DNA from: Chitinophagia bacterium
GTDB taxonomy: Bacteria > Bacteroidota > Bacteroidia > Chitinophagales > Chitinophagaceae
Direction: 5' to 3'
Length of the DNA stretch: 47,839 nt
NCBI GenBank assembly: GCA_021324175.1
Contig: JAJPJP010000274.1
Span: 1-47,839 of the forward strand
Both the position numbers and the translations under genes were made by a program. How positions within the stretch are numbered: the stretch's first letter is position 1; each line of letters opens with the position of its first letter. Positions 29,001 to 37,066 of this stretch are shown one piece after another. The notes under the pieces were generated by a model, which ran no database searches, was not told the DNA's origin, and saw only the letters and a program-made list of their open reading frames with translations.

Positions 29001-30812
29001 ATGATTGCTATTAAAGAAGTTGCTTCTCCCCCACCCGGTGATGTAATACATCATCATAGGGAACATTTTATTACAAAATATATATTTAGTCAGGATCACA
29101 AGATGATATGCAAGCAATTTCTCGTTACGGGGATGGCATGGGCTGTTATCGGTTCTCTCTTTTCGGTTCTTTTTCGTCTTCAACTAGGCTATCCTAATTC
29201 GACTTTTCCCTGGCTTGAGACAATTCTTGGCAAATGGGCTCAAGGTGGTAAAATTCAGCCTGATACTTATTACGCCCTGATAACGATGCACGGGACCATA
29301 ATGATTTTCTTTGTTCTGACTGCTGGTCTAAGCGGAACATTTGCCAATTTCTTAATTCCATTACAAATTGGAGCTAGGGACATGGCTTCCCCGTTCGTTA
29401 ATATGCTATCCTATTGGTTCTTTTTTGTAGCGAGCATCATCATGCTGGCATCGTTTTTTCTTCGGACAGGTCCGGCAGCCGAAGGATGGACTAGCTACGT
29501 TCCCCTCAGCGCGCTTCGAGATGCAGACGAGGGGTCTGGAAGGGGTACGGATCTCTGGTTGATCAGCTTAATGTTTTTCGTGGTTTCCATATTAATGGGT
29601 GGCATCAACTATATTTCTACGGTACTAAATATGCGTACAAAGGGAATGTCGATGAGCAGGTTGCCACTTAGCACCTGGGGACTGCTTTTCACAGCGATTA
29701 TGGGGTTGTTATCGTTTCCAGTATTGTTCGCCGCCTTTATATTGGTAACATTTGATAGAGATTTCGGAACGAGTTTCTTTCTTTCAGACATATTTCTTTC
29801 ATCGACGGGCAGAGCACTGCCAAATCAGGGGGGGAGTGCAATCCTTTACCAGCATTTATTTTGGTTCCTTGGGCACCCCGAAGTGTATATCGTTATATTT
29901 CCTGCATTTGGGATGGTTTCAGAAATTATAGCCGTGAATTCCCGCAAGCCGATATTTGGTTATACGGCCATGGTCGGATCGATGTTCGCTATTCTGGCCC
30001 TCTCATTTACAGTGTGGGCACACCATATGTTTGTTACCGGAATGAATCCTTTTTTAGGTTCAATTTTTGTCCTCTTCACACTTCTTATTGCGATCCCGTC
30101 TGCGATTAAAGTATTTAACTGGCTGACTACGCTTTGGAAAGGCAATATCCGGTTTACTCCAGCGATGCTTTTTGCGATTGGTTTTGTTAGTTCATTCATT
30201 TCAGGAGGGCTGACCGGCATCTGGCTTGGAAACTCAACTATAGACCTGCATTTGCATGATACCTATTTTGTTGTCGCCCACTTTCATCTGGTGATGGGGG
30301 TGTCATCCGTTTTTGGAATGTTTGGAGGTATTTATCATTGGTTTCCAAAAATGTTCGGAAGACGGATGAATGATACACTCGGCTACATTCATTTTTGGGT
30401 TACGCTGACTGCAGTCTATCTTATTTTTTGGCCGATGTACTATGAAGGCATGGCGGGAATGCCACGAAGATATTTTGATTTTTCTCAATGGCTCTCATTT
30501 AACCAGTTCGGCGGTCTTAATATGATGATTTCGGATGTGGCAATTGTCGGCTTTGGAGTACAACTTCTGTTCATTTTTAATTTTTTCTATTCAATGTATA
30601 AAGGCCAGCGGCTTACCTCTCAAAATCCCTGGGGAGCAAATACTTTGGAATGGACTACGCCAATTAATGTCGGGCATGGAAATTGGTCGGGGGAAATTCC
30701 CGAGGTGTTTCGGGGCCCCTATGAATACAACAAGGATGGGCGGGAATTTGTGCCTCAAAATGAGCCAATTGACGCGGAAACCTCAAGGCAGAAACATGGA
30801 ATGAACGAGTAG
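29001..30812 (+). CDS. coxA: Cytochrome c oxidase subunit I (A1-type haem-copper oxidase)
   Basis: Catalytic subunit that reduces oxygen to water and pumps protons, 603 residues with 12 or more membrane helices. All metal ligands are present: H97 (haem a, TMHGTIM), H292 and Y296 in GHPEVY (CuB and the cross-linked Tyr), H341/H342 (CuB), and H427 (haem a3) and H429 (haem a) in AHFHLVMG. E294 of HPEVY is the A1-type D-channel residue. A hydrophilic C-terminal extension ends HGMNE. Subunits II and III and assembly factors are not adjacent. The next gene, tail to tail, is an ActA-type cytochrome, a component of alternative complex III that in Bacteroidota usually pairs with this oxidase. Confidence 0.96.
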   Translation: MIAIKEVASPPPGDVIHHHREHFITKYIFSQDHKMICKQFLVTGMAWAVIGSLFSVLFRLQLGYPNSTFPWLETILGKWAQGGKIQPDTYYALITMHGTIMIFFVLTAGLSGTFANFLIPLQIGARDMASPFVNMLSYWFFFVASIIMLASFFLRTGPAAEGWTSYVPLSALRDADEGSGRGTDLWLISLMFFVVSILMGGINYISTVLNMRTKGMSMSRLPLSTWGLLFTAIMGLLSFPVLFAAFILVTFDRDFGTSFFLSDIFLSSTGRALPNQGGSAILYQHLFWFLGHPEVYIVIFPAFGMVSEIIAVNSRKPIFGYTAMVGSMFAILALSFTVWAHHMFVTGMNPFLGSIFVLFTLLIAIPSAIKVFNWLTTLWKGNIRFTPAMLFAIGFVSSFISGGLTGIWLGNSTIDLHLHDTYFVVAHFHLVMGVSSVFGMFGGIYHWFPKMFGRRMNDTLGYIHFWVTLTAVYLIFWPMYYEGMAGMPRRYFDFSQWLSFNQFGGLNMMISDVAIVGFGVQLLFIFNFFYSMYKGQRLTSQNPWGANTLEWTTPINVGHGNWSGEIPEVFRGPYEYNKDGREFVPQNEPIDAETSRQKHGMNE

Positions 30813-30834
30813 GTCACATCGGCTGGACAACTGG

Positions 30835-32109
30835 TCAATAGTGGCATTTTTGGCATTCGGTACCTCCTATCTGCTCCACGGTGACCGAGTCAATTTTCCT
30901 TGAGTCAATATTGTCGATGAATTGTCGGTATAAGCTATAGAATTTGTTGCCTTGAATACCTCGAGATGAATCCGGGAAATTCACGCGTGTACTGCGATGG
31001 CAATTGATGCACCATCCCATGCTTAATTCCGCGAACTGTTTAACTTCTGTCATTTCCTGGATTGGGCCGTGACAGGTCTGGCATTGAACTCCTCCCGCTC
31101 GTACGTGTTGGGCATGGCTAAAAAAAACGTAATCTGGCAAAACGTGTATTTTTACCCACTCTATGGGTCGCCCGGGTTTGGTGTACTTGCCTGATTTTGG
31201 ATCGTACCCGATATAACTGAAGAGGTTTAGAATTTCTTGATTGGGATTAACCTCGGAGCCATCTTCACGAAAAATGCGTTCGCCATGGTAAACATTTATG
31301 GCCGCGTGGCAATTCATACACACATTTACCGAAGGAATCGAAGCCTGCTCGCTTTCCCAAGCGTCCCCGTGGCACAGCAGGCAACTTATTTGATTTAGCC
31401 CCGCGTGGATTTTGTGAGAAAATGCGATGGGCTGTTCAGGTTGATAACCCTTTGATCTGCCCAGGCTAACGGCAGCTTGAACAAGATAATAGCCGGCTAT
31501 AATGAATACTACGATTGTGATGGTTGCAATCGCAAGTTTATTTCTATAAAAGGGGACCGGAGTTACTTCGGGGTATCCGTGATGCTTTTCTACCAATTTC
31601 CTCAAATTGCTATTGACGATCCAAAGGCCAAAGAAAAAAATAGCAAGAACAAATGTTGCTAACCCAAAAATGAACGAGTAATCGTGTACCGGTTCCGACG
31701 AATTATTTGATAAGTTGGCCGCTGCGGTTGGTTCCTTGTAGCTACTAACATAACTGATAATAGCATCAATATCGGAGTCGCTTAATTCGGGAAATATGTT
31801 CATCGGCGCCCTTCCATATTGATCAAAAAGATTGTTGAAGTATTTATTTCCTGACGCTAGAACCTTTGTATTATTATGAACCCAATCATGGAGCAGTTTC
31901 CGACTGGGCACCCGGTCGGCGACTCCTTTCAATGCCGGACCAGTGATAACTTTTAATGGATTGTGGCACTGCGCACAATTCGCCTGGAAAAGCTGTTTTC
32001 CATTCTGGGCTTCCAACGGTTGTTGGAATAGGCCGAAAGTCAAAAAAAATAATGCCGGTTTTAATTGCCAAATCATTTTAGGAAAGTCTTTACGTAATTC
32101 TCGGGTCAT
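30835..32109 (-). CDS. actA: ActA-type membrane multihaem cytochrome c (one plus five haems) of alternative complex III
   Basis: Exported, membrane-bound cytochrome of 424 residues. After a signal peptide (MIWQLKPALFFLTFGLF; ATG at 32109 or 32076) comes a monohaem domain with CAQCH at 45-49 and likely Met ligand M103. Two membrane helices follow (about 145-165 and 191-212). The C-terminal domain has five more sites, CLLCH, CMNCH, CQTCH, CINCH and CQKCH, at residues 243, 264, 343, 367 and 419. It ends GGTECQKCHY like Bacteroidota ActA. ActA passes electrons from menaquinol oxidation in complex III to the oxidase. No actB-F genes are in the window, so this may be a second copy. Confidence 0.88.
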   Translation of the reverse strand: MTRELRKDFPKMIWQLKPALFFLTFGLFQQPLEAQNGKQLFQANCAQCHNPLKVITGPALKGVADRVPSRKLLHDWVHNNTKVLASGNKYFNNLFDQYGRAPMNIFPELSDSDIDAIISYVSSYKEPTAAANLSNNSSEPVHDYSFIFGLATFVLAIFFFGLWIVNSNLRKLVEKHHGYPEVTPVPFYRNKLAIATITIVVFIIAGYYLVQAAVSLGRSKGYQPEQPIAFSHKIHAGLNQISCLLCHGDAWESEQASIPSVNVCMNCHAAINVYHGERIFREDGSEVNPNQEILNLFSYIGYDPKSGKYTKPGRPIEWVKIHVLPDYVFFSHAQHVRAGGVQCQTCHGPIQEMTEVKQFAELSMGWCINCHRSTRVNFPDSSRGIQGNKFYSLYRQFIDNIDSRKIDSVTVEQIGGTECQKCHY

Positions 32110-32615
32110 GCAATGTTCAGCAGGGTAAGCAAAAATGTCTACAATCAGTGTGGATGATTGTCTGCAAAGTTTTGCATCTAAACAATTGTGGCGAACCGGA
32201 GTATTGTTTTGCGGGGCTAAAAGTTGCGGGAGCAGTCTCAGTTGGAGGATTTTTTATAAAATCTTCGCAATACCTTGCGGCTCCTTCTTCTAACCGATTA
32301 ATTGCAGGCGGATACGGGCCTTGTCATTGAGGAGATTATCTCAAAATGGTTGCCAGTTTGTTATGCTGAAGTCATCATCCCCAAATAGTGAAGAAACATT
32401 TCAAGAAGTATTTTTGGATGCGAGGATCCTTCCGGCAGATGTCATAGCGGACAGAAGCATCCCTGCTGGTCTACGAGAGACCCGTCATTAGTTTCTTATA
32501 ACCTCAAAGCCAATCAACCCATGCTTGGCAGGACAAGTCAGGCAGCCGATCCGTCCGATAATTGTTCAAAGAACAAGTCGACAAATACCCCGCTAGCGAG
32601 GTTCATCGATTGCGC
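32110..32615. other. Intergenic region upstream of actA, no gene supported
   Basis: About 500 bases. It contains a perfect 6-bp palindrome TGCAAA-GT-TTTGCA at 32163-32176, about 55 bases upstream of the actA start, which could be an operator or a chance match. A 42-codon plus-strand ORF (32363-32491) has no protein character that I can support. Confidence 0.4.
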
Positions 32616-33128
32616 CTACCGCTTTTCGTTATTGCGGGACCGCGGGATTTGTAGTCTGCGCGGCCCCTTTTCAGACAATCGAAAATAGCTGACCACCGAA
32701 TTATAATTTGATAAGTCAGGTGCTCCGGGTTGCGCCAACACGGAATGAGGAATAAGAATATAGCGAAAACTTGAAATCGAGAAATCTCCGGGCGATCCTG
32801 AAAAAGTAAGCGCATTGCCTGATGCAGACAAACCAATTCCCCTTGCCGGGAGTTGGGTAATGGTTGAATTTATATCGTCAAATCGGACGTAGACAAGCAC
32901 TTCACCACCGGACTCGACAATTTCATTCAGGTTCACTACATATTCGCTATATTCCACAGGGCATTCCGAACAACCATTGGTTTGGCCCGATCCGGTTGTC
33001 TGATCAGCGTAAAATCCAAACCGCCGGCTTGCCGATACTCCGGGATCCGAGGGGGGATCAGTTGTCACTGGCGGAGGTGAATAGGTTGCCGGCGTTGCCC
33101 CGTGCTTTGCGCATGATTTCCGGCGACC
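32616..33128 (-). pseudogene. 5'-truncated exported protein gene next to tRNA-Arg
   Basis: The frame is open from 33128 but has no ATG start; the first in-frame initiation-like codon is GTG at 33068. Read through, the beginning is SCAKHGATPATYSPPVTTD, which looks like the mature N-terminus of a lipoprotein whose signal peptide is missing. The body (YVVNLNEIVESGGEVLVYVR, then FRYILIPHSVL and NYNSVVSYFRL) resembles secreted Bacteroidota proteins whose C-terminus has a 'FRYVxIP' strand. The signal-coding part would have to lie where the tRNA is. The frame shows no internal stop. It could also be a real gene using GTG, but without a signal peptide. Confidence 0.5.
32636..32667 (-). terminator. 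Strong hairpin inside the 3' end of the truncated gene
   Basis: On the minus strand GGGGCCGCG and CGCGGTCCC pair over 9 bp (one G-T) with a 14-nt loop. It lies within the last 17 codons of the frame and lacks a following U run. It may terminate transcription or be a remnant. Confidence 0.35.
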
Positions 33129-33137
33129 TCATTCTAG

Positions 33138-33211
<74 letters not shown>

Positions 33212-33226
33212 AGTAATAAATGGCTG

Positions 33227-33258
33227 CAAAAGTAAAGCTTTGTTTAAAATGAAACAAA
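33227..33258 (-). promoter_or_regulatory. Promoter of tRNA-Arg, Bacteroidota type
   Basis: On the minus strand TTTG (33258-33255) is followed after exactly 20 bases by TACTTTTG (33234-33227), matching the Bacteroidota consensus TTTG-N19/20-TAnnTTTG. The -7 box ends 16 nt before the tRNA 5' end, so transcription should begin a few bases upstream of it. Confidence 0.72.
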
Positions 33259-33341
33259 GGAGGAGTTTAGCTACTATTCATTTCAAATTTCTTTTTCCAA
33301 TTAACCTGCATTGCTTAACTTAAGCAACAAAACTGTTTGCC

Positions 33342-35480
33342 ATGTCCAATTTCGATACATCTCATGTAAAAAATATCGTCCTTCTCGGTCACGCAGGTTC
33401 GGGCAAAACAACACTTGCCGAATGCATGCTTTTCGAGGCGGCAATCATAAATCGGCGGGGAAGCATAGAAGAAAAAAATACTGTCGGAGACTTTTATGAA
33501 CTGGAACAAGAACGCGGCAATTCGATTTTTTCCAAGTTATTACACACTCAATGGCGAGGTTACAAAATAAATGTGATAGATACGCCAGGATATGATGATT
33601 TTTCAGGCGAAGTGCTTTCTGCTTTGCGCGTGGCAGACACCGGCGTAATGCTTTTGAATGCAAATTTTGGCGTTGAAGTGGGAACCGACATTATTTGGGA
33701 CTATACCGAAAGATTCAAGACCCCTATGATTTTTGCGGTTAACAAGCTCGACCAGGAAAAGGCTGATTTTGATAAAACGGTGCTTCAGGCCAAGGACCAT
33801 TTTGGCAAAAACGTGCTAGTGGTTCAATACCCGATGAATCAGGGGCTTGAGTTCGATTCCATAATTGACGTATTGCGGATGACTTTGTACAAGTTTCCCC
33901 CTGAAGGAGGAAAGCCACAAAAGCTGCCCATACCCGACAGCGAAAGAGAGAGAGCTGATCGGCTTCACAAAGAACTAATCGAAGCAATTGCGGAGAATGA
34001 CGAAACATTGATGGAAAAATATTTTGATAAGGGAGAATTGAATGAAGATGAAATGAAGGTCGGGTTAAAAAAAGCGATGATCAACCACGATTTATTTCCC
34101 TTATTCTGTGTTTCTGCAAAAAAGAACATGGGAAGCGGCCGCATCATGGGTTTTATCGATAATGTTTGTCCGAGTGCCAACGAAATGAGGCCGCAAATGA
34201 CCAAATCCGGGGACACTCTCGCTTGCGATCCGAATGGCCCAGCCTGCATTTTTATTTATAAAACAATCTCGGAGCCCCATATCGGGGAGATGTCATTCTT
34301 TAAAGTTTATTCCGGGACGATAAAATCTGGCATGGAGCTTATTAATGAATCAAATGGGGTAAGCGAAAAGCTAAATCAACTCTTTGTGGTAGAGGGGGTG
34401 AAAAGAACTGCGGTCAACGAGTTGTCGGCTGGCGACATCGGCGCTACTATTAAGCTGAAGCATACACATGTCAACAATACTTTGCATGCTCGAGGAAAAA
34501 ATTATGAACTAACCCCCATTGAATTTCCCTCACCCTTAATGAGTGTAGCAATTGAACCGGCTCAAAAAGGTGATGAAGAAAAGCTGTCTGTCGGACTTCA
34601 CCAGGTTCAGGAAGAAGATCCTACCGTCATCGTCGAAGTATCTGCTGAGCTGCGGCAAACGATTATTCATTGTCAGGGCGAGTTGCACCTTTCGGTGATC
34701 AAATGGAGGCTTGAGCACATTTCTAAAAATCTTAACGTCAAATTCAATAAACCTAGAATACCCTATCGTGAGACAATCAGGAAATCGGTGCAATCTAATT
34801 ATCGGCACAAAAAACAGTCAGGAGGCGCTGGGCAATTTGGGGAAGTATATATGCAGGTCGAACCATGGTATGAGGGGATGCCCGACCCGAAGGGATTCTC
34901 GGTGCGAGGACGAGATGAATATAAATTAGACTGGGGAGGGAAGCTGGTTTTTTATAACTGTATTGTAGGTGGCGCGATTGACCAGCGTTTTTTGCCGTCA
35001 ATTTTAAAGGGCGTTATGGAAAAAATGCACGAAGGCCCATTGACAGGCTCCTATGTCCGTGATGTTCGTGTAAGCGTTTATGACGGCAAGATGCATCCCG
35101 TCGATTCGAATGATATATCTTTTAAAATTGCCGGTCTGATGGCGTTCAAACAGGCGTTCCAGCAGGCCGATCCTCAAATACTTGAACCGATTTACACAAT
35201 TACGGTACTTTGCCCCGATGACTTGACCGGAGCAATCATAGGAGATATGCAAACAAGAAGGGCAATCATTGAAGGGATGGATAGCGAAGGGCACTTTACA
35301 AAAGTAACGACTAAGGTGCCGCTGGCGGAAATGGATGATTATTCTTCTTCGCTTCGTTCAATTACCCAGGGACGTGCTAAATTTAAGATGGAATTTTACC
35401 AATATGCACCCGTTCCTTTCGAAATCCAGCGAAAGCTAATTGACGAATACCATAAAGAAACTGCGGAAGCAGTGGCCTGA
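33342..35480 (+). CDS. fusA2: Elongation factor G paralogue (EF-G2 type) with altered GTPase motifs
   Basis: Ribosome translocation-factor paralogue, 712 residues with all EF-G domains in order. The P-loop is GHAGSGKT (16-23) and NKLD serves as the G4 motif. The switch I sequence reads ERGNSI where EF-G has ERGITI, so the Mg-binding Thr is Ser61. Switch II reads DTPGYDDF where EF-G has DTPGHVDF, so Tyr84 replaces the catalytic His. Domain IV (SGGAGQFGEVYMQVEP) and the C-terminal domains (LTGAIIGDMQTRRAIIEGM) look intact. Bacteroides EF-G2 has been reported to act without GTP hydrolysis; this protein may be similar. The true fusA is not in the window. It runs divergently from tRNA-Arg. Confidence 0.88.
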   Translation: MSNFDTSHVKNIVLLGHAGSGKTTLAECMLFEAAIINRRGSIEEKNTVGDFYELEQERGNSIFSKLLHTQWRGYKINVIDTPGYDDFSGEVLSALRVADTGVMLLNANFGVEVGTDIIWDYTERFKTPMIFAVNKLDQEKADFDKTVLQAKDHFGKNVLVVQYPMNQGLEFDSIIDVLRMTLYKFPPEGGKPQKLPIPDSERERADRLHKELIEAIAENDETLMEKYFDKGELNEDEMKVGLKKAMINHDLFPLFCVSAKKNMGSGRIMGFIDNVCPSANEMRPQMTKSGDTLACDPNGPACIFIYKTISEPHIGEMSFFKVYSGTIKSGMELINESNGVSEKLNQLFVVEGVKRTAVNELSAGDIGATIKLKHTHVNNTLHARGKNYELTPIEFPSPLMSVAIEPAQKGDEEKLSVGLHQVQEEDPTVIVEVSAELRQTIIHCQGELHLSVIKWRLEHISKNLNVKFNKPRIPYRETIRKSVQSNYRHKKQSGGAGQFGEVYMQVEPWYEGMPDPKGFSVRGRDEYKLDWGGKLVFYNCIVGGAIDQRFLPSILKGVMEKMHEGPLTGSYVRDVRVSVYDGKMHPVDSNDISFKIAGLMAFKQAFQQADPQILEPIYTITVLCPDDLTGAIIGDMQTRRAIIEGMDSEGHFTKVTTKVPLAEMDDYSSSLRSITQGRAKFKMEFYQYAPVPFEIQRKLIDEYHKETAEAVA

Positions 35481-35563
35481 CCAAATTATACTCAAAAAGC
35501 ACAAAGCATTATTACCCGATCGGTAAGATTAATTTAGCGCCCGAAAAAAAAGCGAAGTCACGA

Positions 35564-36271
35564 ATGGATGTTCAAATAGACGCGAGCTGGAAACAAGTTC
35601 TTAGTAAAGAATTTTCCGAACCGTATTTTTCAGACATTGTTTCGTTCCTTCGCTTCGAGAAGCAATCTCATAAAATCATTTATCCACCGGGAAAATATAT
35701 TTTCAACGCATTCAACTCAACGCCATTCGAGAAGGTAAAAGCCGTCATTCTGGGCCAGGATCCGTACCACGGGCCCGGACAGGCACATGGACTCAGTTTT
35801 TCGGTACCTGACGGGATGCCCCAACCACCATCACTCGTTAACATTTTTAAGGAATTGTATCAAGATATCGGAATTGAAATTCCTAAAAGCGGGAACCTTG
35901 CCCATTGGGCATCCCAGGGAGTTTTACTTCTTAACGCATCGCTGACTGTCCGGTCCAATGAACCCATGAGTCATTCCAAAATTGGCTGGGCAAAATTCAC
36001 CGATGCCGCAATTAGAGCAATTTCAGAAAAAAAAACAGGTGTTGTATTTCTGCTATGGGGCAAATTTGCACAGGAGAAAGAGTCTCTGATTGATCCTGCT
36101 CGGCATCTAATCTTAAAGGCGGCACACCCGTCTCCTTTTTCGGCGGAAAGAGGTTTTTTTGGTTGCCGACATTTTTCCAAAACGAATCAATTTTTAGTAC
36201 GGCATGGTATTGATCCAATCGATTGGTCACTTAATGGAAATGATAGTTCGCGAGGTCGCGAGAATTTATGA
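35564..36271 (+). CDS. ung: Uracil-DNA glycosylase (family 1)
   Basis: Removes uracil from DNA, the first step of base-excision repair. 235 residues, normal for Ung. The water-activating loop GQDPYH is at 64-69 with catalytic Asp66. LLLNASLTVR contains the uracil-recognising Asn (N124), and the DNA-intercalating loop HPSPFS at 188-193 holds the second catalytic His188. The ATG at 35564 is the natural start. It is followed 12 bases later by plsC in the same direction, so the two are probably co-transcribed although functionally unrelated. Confidence 0.97.
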   Translation: MDVQIDASWKQVLSKEFSEPYFSDIVSFLRFEKQSHKIIYPPGKYIFNAFNSTPFEKVKAVILGQDPYHGPGQAHGLSFSVPDGMPQPPSLVNIFKELYQDIGIEIPKSGNLAHWASQGVLLLNASLTVRSNEPMSHSKIGWAKFTDAAIRAISEKKTGVVFLLWGKFAQEKESLIDPARHLILKAAHPSPFSAERGFFGCRHFSKTNQFLVRHGIDPIDWSLNGNDSSRGRENL

Positions 36272-36283
36272 AATTTGTCTGCA

Positions 36284-37066
36284 ATGAAGCTGATTAGGGA
36301 AATTTTAGGAAGAATAATGGCATTTTGGGCCCTCCTGATATTTCTTGTTACCATGATTTTATTTCTTATCCCGTTCCTGGCTTTTTGCTATTTCGAGCGA
36401 GACCCTAAGAAAACAAGAAGATTCGTTTCTATTTCACGGTACTGGATGGACACTTTTTTTTTCGTTGTTGGCTGTTCAATAATGGTGAAGGGCCAGGAGA
36501 ATTTTATGCCAGGTGAAACTTATATTGTGGTATGCAATCACAACTCTTTTTTTGATATTTTTATTTCATCCCCCAGGATACCCGGGGGAAACAAGACGAT
36601 TGCCAAAATTGAGTTGGCAAGAATTCCGGTTTTCAACCTAATTTATAATAGCGGAACAGTCCTTGTCGATCGTAAAAATGATCGTAGCAGGAGTGAAAGC
36701 TTCGTTAAGATGAAAGCAGTATTGGACCAGGGATTGCATATGTGCATTTACCCTGAAGGCACGCGCAACCGAACTGACCAACCATTAAAAGCGTTTCACA
36801 ACGGCGCATTTAAACTCGCAATCGAAACCAATAGATCTATTATTCCCGCTGTTATTTTCAACACGCGGAACGTTCTCCCGGCTAAAAAGACGTTTTTCAT
36901 GTGGCCACAAAAAATGGAGATTAGCTTTTTGCCAGCGATTTCTCCCTTTCCGGATGAGTCTATGGAATCGTTGAAAGGGCGGGTGTTCGAAATCATGAAG
37001 CATCATTATCTGGCAGGATTTAATGGAAGCCATGTTGCCAAAAGGAAAAAGGCACCTGGGCGTTAG
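36284..37066 (+). CDS. plsC: 1-acyl-sn-glycerol-3-phosphate acyltransferase (PlsC family)
   Basis: Inner-membrane-associated acyltransferase making phosphatidic acid, 260 residues. One strong N-terminal helix lies at about 13-36. The catalytic HX4D box is NHNSFFD (H86, D91), and the phosphate-binding box is PEGTR at 157-161. The ATG at 36284 was preferred over an upstream TTG. The chain ends with a basic tail. Its TAG stop interlocks with the TAA stop of lptD on the other strand through the four bases 37063-37066. Acyl specificity is unknown; an acyltransferase of ornithine or lipid A type is less likely. Confidence 0.92.
   Translation: MKLIREILGRIMAFWALLIFLVTMILFLIPFLAFCYFERDPKKTRRFVSISRYWMDTFFFVVGCSIMVKGQENFMPGETYIVVCNHNSFFDIFISSPRIPGGNKTIAKIELARIPVFNLIYNSGTVLVDRKNDRSRSESFVKMKAVLDQGLHMCIYPEGTRNRTDQPLKAFHNGAFKLAIETNRSIIPAVIFNTRNVLPAKKTFFMWPQKMEISFLPAISPFPDESMESLKGRVFEIMKHHYLAGFNGSHVAKRKKAPGR

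Noticed and set aside
30835-32109. Novel fusion of mono- and pentahaem cytochromes
   Set aside because: From memory the same layout, including the GGTECQKCHY end, is normal for ActA in Bacteroidota; only the gene's isolated position is unusual.
32363-32491. 42-codon plus-strand ORF upstream of actA
   Set aside because: No ribosome-binding site, no family likeness and too short to judge.
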